From: Sugiyamaella lignohabitans
Taxonomy: Eukaryota; Ascomycota; Dipodascomycetes; Dipodascales; Trichomonascaceae
Length of the DNA: 64,000 nucleotides
Reading direction: 5' to 3'
Assembly: GCF_001640025.1 (NCBI RefSeq)
Contig: NC_031674.1
Coordinates: 2,604,001 to 2,668,000, forward strand
Shown: in pieces, positions 47,909 through 56,668 of the stretch
Position numbering within the stretch: position 1 is the first letter of the stretch
How the letters are laid out: the number at the start of each line of letters is the position of its first letter
The notes under the pieces: model-generated
What the model saw: the letters and a program-made list of their open reading frames with translations, nothing else
The model's database searches: none
Told to the model about the DNA's origin: nothing
Made by a program: the position numbers and the translations under genes

Positions 47909-49291
47909 CTATTTTGAAGGACTTGCTTGTCTTGATGACGGCGCTACAGCCGATACCATGTTTTGTTGAGCTTGGAGTTGAGATCCAGAAGCCAGCTTTT
48001 GCTGCTGTTGCTGCAGTAGCTGTTGTTGGCGAATCGATGCTAGATACGCAGTTCTTTGCAAGGCAGGGGGTCGAACGAAATGCAAAGTGGTGGGACTTTC
48101 AGGATTAAAGGCAGACGCCCGTCCCATAATACGACCAAGACCGGGAGGAGAGCCTTTAGGTATCAGGGCATTTGCAAGCATCTCACGCATACGAAAAAAT
48201 TTGCTTTTAAGATTGGTAGGAAATATCACACCCCGTTCCAGTGGGATAGGATAGGCCCGCTGGACACCCTCCATTACCTGTTGCACTTCTTCGTCAGGGT
48301 TAAGAGGCGTTGATCCACCGAGAGCTTCGTTTTCATCAGCCAGTTGTTGAGCAGTGCTAAGACTGGCCATCTTGACTTGATTTTTGCGTTGATATTGAGC
48401 AAGGAGAATATCGTAGGGTGCAGAACGGCCTTTTACAGCACGTTTGGCTCCCATAGAGTGTGTCTTACAGGTGAGTGATCTGGCACAGAGACCACCATTT
48501 GGCAATTCAACACCACATTGTCGTTCCACATCAACTGGACCCTTACTTTTTGAGGCTGATGATTTGACAAGTTTTTCTCTCTTTGACTTTCTTGCCTTTT
48601 TCTCCGGCGTTCCTTCAGCAGAAGGGCTGTCCATAGAATAGCCTAGAGAGTCGTCACCACCATTGCCGTTGGATACAGAGCCATGACCCAATTTTTGCTT
48701 CTTGACGTATTTTTTCTTGACTTTTTTCGGTGTTACCTCCCCATTCAAAGACTGGGTTGGGTCTTCAGGATGAGGAGACGAAGTTGAAGACATTGTATCG
48801 TCCCATTTTCTCTTTTTAGTGGTACCATTTAACTTTACCTCTGAAATTTCAGCCTCAGAAATATTAGACGACGATTTTCTGTTCACTTTGGGACATGTAA
48901 ATTCAACGTGATATTGTAAAGCTTCTGTGAGCAGCGGTTTGCTGCAATGTGCACAAAGCACATAGTCTAATTTCGATGTTAAAAGGTTGACTGGCGAAAG
49001 GTTTCTTCTATCCCATAAGTTAATCCGGGGTCGAGACGAGTTAGTTGCAGTCGAATCACTCGCCTTCTTTAGACGTATTTTGTGTAATCTATCAGAATCC
49101 TGTTTTTCTAGTGAAAGTGCATAATCTTGCCATACTGTACTTGGAGTTGCCGATGTAGGTGGCACAGCCGGCTTTTTGACTCGTATAACAATTTGAGAAG
49201 CATCGACAGAACTTGCAAATGCCTTATCCAGAAGTAACCTATCAGCCTCTGATGCATTACTGGACACTGTTACGGCATTAGTAGAGCTCAT
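47909..49291 (-). CDS. SGF73: Sgf73, SAGA deubiquitinating-module subunit (ataxin-7-like)
   Basis: 460 residues from ATG 49291 (MSSTNAVTV). Sgf73 tethers the Ubp8 deubiquitinase module to SAGA. An N-terminal segment (IVIRVKKPAVPPTS...) fits the Ubp8-binding region. The zinc finger LDYVLCAHCSKPLLTEALQYH (Cys/Cys/His) follows at about 108-130. A basic, Ser-rich linker leads to the SCA7 domain (about 255-300): ERQCGVELPNGGLCARSL and CKTHSMGAKRAVKGRS. A Gln-rich tail (QQQLLQQQQQ) near the C-terminus recalls polyQ ataxin-7. SPT3 in this window is another SAGA subunit, but unlinked. Confidence 0.93.
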   Translation of the reverse strand: MSSTNAVTVSSNASEADRLLLDKAFASSVDASQIVIRVKKPAVPPTSATPSTVWQDYALSLEKQDSDRLHKIRLKKASDSTATNSSRPRINLWDRRNLSPVNLLTSKLDYVLCAHCSKPLLTEALQYHVEFTCPKVNRKSSSNISEAEISEVKLNGTTKKRKWDDTMSSTSSPHPEDPTQSLNGEVTPKKVKKKYVKKQKLGHGSVSNGNGGDDSLGYSMDSPSAEGTPEKKARKSKREKLVKSSASKSKGPVDVERQCGVELPNGGLCARSLTCKTHSMGAKRAVKGRSAPYDILLAQYQRKNQVKMASLSTAQQLADENEALGGSTPLNPDEEVQQVMEGVQRAYPIPLERGVIFPTNLKSKFFRMREMLANALIPKGSPPGLGRIMGRASAFNPESPTTLHFVRPPALQRTAYLASIRQQQLLQQQQQKLASGSQLQAQQNMVSAVAPSSRQASPSK

Positions 49292-50457
49292 TTTGTGTGA
49301 GTCCAATATGTACCTGGAGCGGCAGTCCTAAATACTTCTATCAAAATTTGATCCGCACCGATCCCAAGTCAAACCACCCAATATTCGTAAAACAATCGAT
49401 CAGCTTTTAGATAACTCAAAATTTTATGAGGTGCCCAAATAAATTTTTGTTATTTTTCACTTCTAGAATACTGGAAGTGTTTTTTGTTCTTGCAAATGCC
49501 TTGACTATCCTTACAAGTAGTCCTAGCTTTCTCGACAGCAAGCGGCTAGTATAGATCAAGTTCAACCAGTGACTTTGAAACGATCCAGATAACTGATTAA
49601 CAGAGTATAAACAGAAATAAAATCACAAATATGCTACCTCCTCCAGAATTCTCAACCAAATAGAAGAAATCAATGAGTCTGCTAAAATCAATTCTGATCT
49701 TCGAGCAACGGTATAAGGTTAAGAGACTACTTAACCTGGCTGCTGCATATGTATTTAAGGGTATTACCCGGAAAAAATATTATATATGTTTATCGATGCA
49801 TGTTTTAGGTAGCCTGACAAATGGATTTCTCTGGTAATAGATAATCGAAAAAAACAGAAAAGTTGTATATCTATCTATCCATTGCCTTACAGTTAAAATT
49901 GAAACATAAACAGTGCACCCACTGTACTGCGGAGGTAATGTTCTATGAAGCAGTTATAAAAGGTGTGATCCATGACTTGCATTCGCCAGCCAGATCCTCC
50001 TACCACGGTACCCTTATTCTTATTCTTATTTTTATTTGTGGATGAAAATCAAAACTGAGACTGTATCAGTAGAGAAATACATTAATTTTTGCTATTTCTT
50101 AATTTTTTTATTGTTTATATAACAACGCAACGCCGAGCCAGTGCCTATTAATATTCTGTCATAAGAATCAACCTCTATTCTTGCAGCTTTTAGGGCAAAA
50201 ATCTTGAAGCTCCATAAGTCACAGGAATTTGTTCTTTTCTCATCTTTATTTTATTAAATATGGTGAGGAATCTGTGCGTGTAAAACTCCTCCATGACTCT
50301 CTTAATCTAAGACTGCAGATCCCCCCTGAAATTCCTTATCGCGATCGTCATTTTTCGCAACCTTCACGTGACAACCAGCCATGCTGATATCTAGTGCAAA
50401 TATCTAGAAGCAAGCCATGTCGAGGAAGCTTTAACCGAAAATAAACAAGGTCCAAGT
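49292..50457. other. divergent upstream region SGF73/CAF16
   Basis: 1.17 kb, AT-rich, with no gene seen. It contains a CACGTG site (50365-50370) 88 bases before CAF16. Confidence 0.45.
50363..50372. promoter_or_regulatory. CACGTG site upstream of CAF16
   Basis: TTCACGTGAC, 86-95 bases before the CAF16 ATG, a Cbf1-type site. Confidence 0.45.
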
Positions 50458-51448
50458 ATGATTGAAACAAAAAATCTAGTATATGTTTTCCCAGACTCTA
50501 CAGTAGGCATTCAACCTACTACCATGTCGCTACCGTCATCTTCTCGAACCCTTTTGATCGGTGCAAATGGTGCTGGTAAGAGTACGCTACTGAAAATTCT
50601 CGCTGGCAAAACTTTAGCCAAGAATGGACAGGTGTTTATTGATGGCCAGGACCCCTTCAGAGATGGTGTATCAGGAATAACATACCTGGGAACCGAATGG
50701 GCAGGAAATCCTATGGTGAGACGAGATATCCCTGTCACTTTATTGCTGGCCAGTATCGGTGGTGACTTGTTCCCAGAGAGAAGAGAACTGTTAGTGGATA
50801 TCCTGGACATTGATCTCAGGTGGCATATGCACGCAGTCAGTGACGGTGAGCGTAGACGAGTTCAACTGGCCATGGGATTACTTCGTCCTTGGAATATTCT
50901 GTTATTAGACGAGGTGACAGTTGATCTCGATGTCCTAGTACGCGCGAGACTGCTGGACTTTCTCCGCAATGAGACAAATCAGAGGGAATGCCAAATTGTA
51001 AGCATTTTTAGGTTCAACCTGATTGGGTTGTATAATAGTATATATACAGACACAGCCTGCTAACGTGTTCCAGATTTATGCTACCCATATATTTGATGGC
51101 CTTAGCGATTGGCCCACACATATCGTCCATATGCATGTTGGTCAGATCTTGTCCGTCAACACCTATGACGAAATTCTCTTAGAACAAAATAAGAGTCAAG
51201 GTGCTGACGACGAGTTGTCGTCAGCTCAAACCAAGCACAAAAACAGTTCTCTATTAGAACTGGCGCTCGGATGGCTGAAAAAAGATCTTCAAGACAGAGG
51301 CAAGCGAGGTGAGAAGCGAAAATGGGCTGAGCTCGAAAAGGAACTCTTGGAGAACGACGTTCTCACCAGCGCTAATGCCGATAGCCACGCTACCTCAGGC
51401 ACAGTGGGTCTCCAAAATTATTTTGGTGCATTGAGGGGCCATGTTTGA
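50458..51448 (+). CDS. CAF16: Caf16, ABC-family ATPase, two exons
   Basis: Exon 1 50458-50997 (180 codons), intron 50998-51073 (76 nt; GTAAGC, then CTAAC and GTGTTCCAG), exon 2 51074-51448; 304 residues, like yeast Caf16 (289). It joins QI | [16 protein letters not shown] in phase 0. It is a single non-membrane ABC ATPase that associates with the CCR4-NOT transcription regulators. Walker [10 protein letters not shown] is at 35-43, the signature VSDGE at 127-131 and Walker B ILLLDE at 147-152, all intact. The ATHIFDGL H-loop after the splice completes the site. The C-terminal extension is helical and basic. Confidence 0.94.
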
Positions 51449-52314
51449 TTGGGGAATCCATGCGCGAAATGTACTATTTTGATCTACCGTTTAAATTATA
51501 ATAGAAATAAGCTCCAACACCCTGCATGGATCACCCACCGCTATCAATCCTGTTGTCTGACTCCAGCAAATGGGGGTATTTGCCATATTCTGTTAATCCA
51601 GCTCCACAGTTGCTTCACAGATTGCACAATCCGTCGACGCAGCAACTCAAAACAAAGCAAACATAGTAGTAGGATCTAAGATCTGAAATAAAGTTCTAGA
51701 TTGTCGAGTTAATTCAGTTTTCTATGACCACATGGACCCTGCATTGTCACCGCAGCTTCGCAGTGGTCGTATTCATCGGTTATCTCGCCAACGGTAGATG
51801 GTGCAGCGAAGATCGGGGTATGTAGATTGAGGCGAAGTCGGTAGAGTTAAGGGTAGGTGCCTAGATTGGGGAAGATTTCGGCACGCATTGGGAACGGCAG
51901 GACCGACCTGGCAACGGGATATTTATATTAAATAGGGGTCAGGTCTCTAAACGGCGTTAGTGTCACTAGTTTAACACGCGCTTGCAGGATCTGAGTATTT
52001 TCCGTCCGGTCCAGAACCAAAAGTAGAACAATCAGGTCACTTTAAATTCTAGGCTGGCTTCCTGTGTACCTTTCATAGACCATCATTTTCCCCACCGAAT
52101 TACTCCGAGTTCACCAGGTGTATAAATAGATTACAGACACCGCTGTACGCAGAGGATTAAGTCGTGCTGTGCTATATTCCGACCTAGTATTTTTTCAAAA
52201 ACAAAACTAGTGTAGTTTCGGATCGGATATAAACATACACTATATTTCAGCCGCCAACATCCGTCTACGGCCGATATCCAGTTGTAAATTTTGGTCCTTA
52301 ACTCGTGAAATATC
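51449..52314. other. interval upstream of ERG3
   Basis: About 865 bp. It holds the TGGACCCTGCATT motif (51733-51745) and a TATAAATA box (52121-52128), 187-194 bases before the ERG3 ATG. No gene is seen. Sterol control by Upc2 is known in yeasts, but I see no perfect TCGTATA; TCGTATT at 51767 is one base off. Confidence 0.45.
52121..52128 (+). promoter_or_regulatory. TATA box of ERG3
   Basis: TATAAATA, 187 bases before the ERG3 ATG, a canonical TATA element at typical yeast distance. Confidence 0.55.
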
Positions 52315-53508
52315 ATGGATATTGTTTTAGAAATCTTCGACACTTTAGTGTTCGATAAGGCTTATGCCAAGGTATTCCCTAAAGATGGCATTTTAGGAAA
52401 AGCTTTGCAGACCAACATTGCCAAAGCTGCTAGTCATGCTTCTCAACAGTCAGAAGTAGCAGCTAATTTTTACAACCAGACAGTGGCTCCTCAAGTCGAC
52501 CTTTTTGTCAGTAACTACGTTCCTCCTAGTGTTTATAAATGGGCTGTTTCTTTGGGATCCACTTCTATGAAGCTGCTTCCTAGTCCAACCGGCTCCGAGC
52601 GCCATGTATATGGTCTCCAGCCTACATACTATTTCAAACCTACTGAGTTTGCCACTCAGTCCGTGTTTGCTAGAGACTCTATTTTCCGTCAATCGTTCTC
52701 AATCTTTCTGATTACTTGGATCTTTGGCTATACCTTATATCTGTTAGTGGCAGGTTTAAGTTACAAGTTTGTCTATGACCCGGCCAACTTCAAGCATCCT
52801 AAATATCTCAAGAACCAAGTCCGTATGGAATTGCGCCAGTCACTCACTTCTATCCCTGTTATGACTTTATTCACTGTGCCATGGTTTGTGTGGGAACTAA
52901 GAGGATATTCCAAATTGTATTATGATGCTGACAAGTATGGCCTTTGGTACATTTTCTTCCAATTCCCATTATTTCTGCTGTTTACTGATATGAACATCTA
53001 CTTCATTCACCGATGGTTACACTCTCCTGGCGTGTATAAGCGTTTGCACAAGCCCCATCACAAATGGATAGTGCCAACCCCTTTTGCATCGCACGCTTTC
53101 CACCCTATGGACGGATATTTGCAGTCGATTCCTTACCATGTGTTTCCGTTCATTTTCCCATTGCACAAGATTGCATATGTAGTTTTGTTCATGATCATTA
53201 ATGTGTGGACTGTAATGATTCACGACGGTGAATATTTGGCTCATGATCCTGTTATCAACGGCTCAGCCTGTCACACTATCCACCACTTGTACTTCAACTA
53301 TAACTATGGACAATACACCACGCTGTGGGACAGACTTGGTGGGTCTTACCGTACTCCCGACAAGGAGCTGTTTAACAAATCCCTGAAGACCTCTGCAGAG
53401 ACTTGGAAAAAACAGACTGCCACTATGGAATCCATTCGTAAGGAGGTTGAGGAAGACGACGACGACAGAGTCTATGCCGGAGAAGTCGACCAAAAGAAGA
53501 ACCAATAG
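52315..53508 (+). CDS. ERG3: C-5 sterol desaturase
   Basis: 397 residues, ATG 52315. Erg3 puts the C5-C6 double bond into episterol in the ER, late in ergosterol synthesis; its loss changes azole response. It has multiple transmembrane segments and three iron-binding histidine boxes: HRWLH in YFIHRWLHSPG, HKPHH in LHKPHHKW and HTIHH in CHTIHHLYFNY. DRLGGSYR is the family signature after the last box. The length is near the yeast protein (365). The C-terminus is acidic and basic by turns (EEDDDDRVYAGEVDQKKNQ) rather than a strict KKXX retrieval signal. Confidence 0.96.
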   Translation: MDIVLEIFDTLVFDKAYAKVFPKDGILGKALQTNIAKAASHASQQSEVAANFYNQTVAPQVDLFVSNYVPPSVYKWAVSLGSTSMKLLPSPTGSERHVYGLQPTYYFKPTEFATQSVFARDSIFRQSFSIFLITWIFGYTLYLLVAGLSYKFVYDPANFKHPKYLKNQVRMELRQSLTSIPVMTLFTVPWFVWELRGYSKLYYDADKYGLWYIFFQFPLFLLFTDMNIYFIHRWLHSPGVYKRLHKPHHKWIVPTPFASHAFHPMDGYLQSIPYHVFPFIFPLHKIAYVVLFMIINVWTVMIHDGEYLAHDPVINGSACHTIHHLYFNYNYGQYTTLWDRLGGSYRTPDKELFNKSLKTSAETWKKQTATMESIRKEVEEDDDDRVYAGEVDQKKNQ

Positions 53509-53729
53509 ACTGTTATTTATGCAACATCTAGTCGATTCATCTCGGTTAACCCATCCTTACGACAACTTAAACCATACCAGTACCCCTAAAAAGATTAATC
53601 TCAATAATAATAATCACGCCTTGTAACGATACCTATACATCAAAATAAATAAGAAATAAATAATAGGACTTTTAAGTAGCACTGGAAAAGTCGTCTCCAC
53701 CTGTGATCTACTAAACTGTCTCTAGCTAG

Positions 53730-54317
53730 CTAATCATCACACGCCCTTGATAAATTACGAGAGAGAAATCGGTTAGTTTCAGGAGCTCTAGGTGGCACAA
53801 GTAAATACTGGCTCGAAGAATAGGTCGAACGTGATCTCAGACTTAGTGTCCAGTGCCTAGACCAGTAAGCATCGAGATTTGATAAGTCATGTAGAGCAGT
53901 TCGGTTGCGAAGTTTATTTGTCTTTCGGTCCATTTCCAGCTGGCGGTTTTTGTATACAATCAGCTCAGTTTCTGGCTGGAGTGTTTGATTATGGTCGCTT
54001 GAATCACCTCCAGCATCCTCTGCTTTCTTTGAACTATCTCGTCGTTTTTTCTTCACTATAGCTCCAACGACTCCCAGACTCGGTCTACCCTTTGATTTAC
54101 GCTTAGCTCTCACTTTCCGTGCCGGTTTACCTTTTAAATCTGGAGCCTGCTCGATATTGCTTGACCCAGACCCAGGACCGGCGACCTGATCCTCCCTTCG
54201 CAAGCTCTCATAAAGCCTGTCGAATTTGTGTTTCGTAGACAGCACAAATCTACCATCCACGCCATTACTATCCACACCCGAAACCTCTTCAAACACCCTC
54301 CTTACATCGGGGTTCAT
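53730..54317 (-). CDS. unknown basic protein
   Basis: 195 residues from ATG 54317. I do not recognise it. The N-terminal ~45 residues (MNPDVRRVFEEVSG, KHKFDRLYESLRRED) look folded or helical. The middle is strongly basic with an AT-hook-like core, RAKRKSKGRPSLG. The C-terminus holds LHDLSNLDAYWSRHW, then Ser/Arg-rich sequence. The composition suggests a nuclear, DNA- or RNA-binding protein. The frame stays open 12 codons upstream of the ATG, into sequence close to the GC element, without another ATG. A TTAGGG core (54373) and a TGGACCCTGCAT motif (54384-54394, minus strand) lie 56-77 bases upstream. Confidence 0.6.
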   Translation of the reverse strand: MNPDVRRVFEEVSGVDSNGVDGRFVLSTKHKFDRLYESLRREDQVAGPGSGSSNIEQAPDLKGKPARKVRAKRKSKGRPSLGVVGAIVKKKRRDSSKKAEDAGGDSSDHNQTLQPETELIVYKNRQLEMDRKTNKLRNRTALHDLSNLDAYWSRHWTLSLRSRSTYSSSQYLLVPPRAPETNRFLSRNLSRACDD

Positions 54318-54406
54318 TTCTTGACAAACTTGCGGTTGATAAGTCAAGATCACATCTTGTTTACATGAAATATTAGGGTTTTGATGCAGGGTCCAGAACT
54401 CGGATT

Positions 54407-54545
54407 GCCTCCGGCGGCTGGGGCTCTGCCCCAGACCCCGTTGCTCCTGCTACGCAGGAGAAAGCTTGTGCCGTGGACAAAAATCGACTCGAGCGTAGCG
54501 AGAGGAGTAACCAGGGTCTGGGGCGGAGCCCCAGCCGCCGGAGGC
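54407..54545. repeat. GC-rich inverted-repeat element (copy B)
   Basis: The left arm, 54407-54448, starts GCCTCCGGCGGCTGGGG. The right arm, 54503-54545, is its mirror with about four changes (for example loop GGA for AGA). Each arm has the CTGGGGC...GCCCCAG stem. The centre has CTCCTGC-TAC-GCAGGAG (54444-54460) and CTCGAGCGTAGCGAG, the same two tail forms as copy A. It ends 39 bases from the stop of the SLC35F6-like gene and is in its 3' flank. Confidence 0.9.
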
Positions 54546-54584
54546 AGAATCGGGGCTTCGAGAGTGAGGGGAATTTCCGGTTTA

Positions 54585-55972
54585 TTAACTGTGCTCGAAC
54601 TCTTCGGGAAGAGGGTCGACTACGGGTTCAGAGCCAATGAGGCCATTGAATAATAAAGTACCGTACACAAGGAGACCGAAACCTACAAGCTGGAGGAAAC
54701 GGAACTGTTCCCAGCCAATGAGAAGGGACACAATCCAGATTCCAAGGGTCCGGGATGTATCAATAGTGGATCTCGATGTGGCACTGATTTTGTTTGTAAC
54801 AGTGAGTCCGCAGATATTGAATATGGCCATGGAGAGCATGATCGAGAGTGAAATGAGCACCATGACACGATTACCCATGGCCTGCTTGACGCCCTCGGAA
54901 ATATCAAAGATTTCGAGCTTTGGATTATGTCTGCCAAAAAGCGTATAGATCAAAGTTGATCCAATAATTACACTAGAGACTCCAAAGATACCTTCCCAGG
55001 CGACAACCTTGATGGGCTCTAAAGAGTACTTCTCAAGAATATGCTCTTCGACCACAAACTGAGAAGCAGTAAAAATCTGTGCGAACAGAATTAAAAGGAC
55101 ACCCAATACAACTTCCCAGCTAACAGAAGACTCAGCGGGTGATTGACCACCGCTTATATCTTCAGGAATAGAAGGCTTTTTGTCAAAAGCAGCACTCAAT
55201 CCAACGAGGAAAACACCACAGCAAACACTGAACAGACCAATCCATTGCTTCCTCGTGATGCGATGTTTGAGAAATATGGTTGACAGAGATCCTACAAAAA
55301 GAACAACCGAACCTCTAGTCATCTGGTAGATAGAGACTGGAACCAACAGCAGTCCTACATTCATTAATGTGGTTGCCAGCAAATCCAGACTAGATGGAAT
55401 TGCCAGAAGCAAAGTCCTGTAGCCTTCTAGTTTCTTGGTTCCGCTGCTAGTGACACTAGCGGCATCATCTACCGTCGTGTAACCTCGTCGGCTCTTACTG
55501 GCTTGATACTTCATGATCCAATACATCAACCACACCGAGGTCTCAGCAAAAAACATTTGCGCCGTCTGGAACACAGGCTGTTCGAAAAGCTTTCTCTTCT
55601 TAGGATCTTTAGCATCACAATTACCCACACACTGCATGTCCTGTAACTTGGTCAGCAACGAATTAGAGCATCCCGAGACAAGCATGCCTACAACTAAGAT
55701 GGGGATCTGGAATTCTGTTAGTTCAGCTTCCAAAGCCTGTTGAACAAATCAAACACCATTCTATAACTCTGAAATAATTGCAAACAATTCCTAGTATGCA
55801 TATGCTCAATGCTTTTCAATTCGTGCCTAATTATCAGAGCAAAGTGCAAGTCTCCAACACCGAGAACTCTCATTTTCCTGATCGTAACCTTGTCAATTGA
55901 CTTGTTGATCAGATCGGAAGTCCCACGACAACTTACAATCCATCTCAGCAGGACTGTCGTGAAGCCCGCCAT
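54585..55972 (-). CDS. SLC35F6-like drug/metabolite-superfamily transporter, two exons
   Basis: Exon 1 55972-55937 (12 codons), intron 55936-55707 (230 nt), exon 2 55706-54585; 385 residues. The large frame lacks an ATG at its start. GTAAGT at 55936, then CTAAC and AGAATTCCAG just before exon 2, join MAGFTTVLLRWI to IPILVVGMLVSGCSNS in phase 0, restoring the usual N-terminal helix. About ten transmembrane helices of the EamA/nucleotide-sugar-transporter type follow. Matching spots are PVFQTAQMFFAE, PVSIYQMTRGSVVLFVGSLS and QIFTASQFVVEEHIL. Animal SLC35F6 resides in lysosomes and mitochondria; the substrate is unknown. GC element copy B lies in the 3' flank. Confidence 0.86.
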
Positions 55973-56668
55973 AATTGAATTGAAAAATCACAGAGAAACT
56001 CTGATGAAAATGAGTTTAAAAATAAATAAATAAGATTTGTAACCTTGTTTATTGGTGCCGTGGATCGGACTCCAGGGCCTCTTGTGAGGATGATGCAAGA
56101 CGAGCGTTAACGGTTATGCATAGAGGGACCCACCCCAGGTCGAGTGAGCGAGTTCAGCATAGCCGCACCAATGATCCGGGGCGCGTATAAAAGATTTTCG
56201 TGACCAGGCAGGAACCTGTTTCCTTCCTCAACACACTGGAATGAGCTTTTACAGTTATTGTCAGAGCTAATATAATAATGCCACGCGTGCTGTGTCATTG
56301 TTTCAATTCCAGTGTTAGAGGAACCTTTGAGACGCTTTTTTCGCTAACGACATCTAAGATCTCACAGATGTAGTTTGATAGTAGTGAAGCGGACATTATC
56401 CAGTGATTTATTGCTGATGGTGCCTCGGTGGTACAGGTGCTGCTGACGCCAAACTTCACAGACATGATTCAGTTTTAATGAAGTTACTGGTATTGTATAG
56501 TTATAGTTTTCAGCTCATGCTTTGGTTTACGTTACTGGCCCTGTAACGATATAACATGTTAAAAAAAAGCATCTAGTATGTGATATAATGTAGAAGACAT
56601 CTTTTAGTATGTCATATAATGTAGAAAAATCATTTAATATGTGCTATAAATTATACGGTAGAATAATT
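55973..56668. other. interval with tandem repeat behind UFD4
   Basis: About 700 bp between the transporter start and the UFD4 stop. Apart from the tandem repeat (56570-56655), nothing is seen. Confidence 0.45.
56570..56655. repeat. imperfect tandem repeat, period ~28-30
   Basis: Three copies share CATCT...TAGTATGT-ATATAATGTAGAA; the third is worn (CATTTAATATGTGCTATAA). It ends 14 bases from the UFD4 stop, so it is in its 3' flank. Confidence 0.7.
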
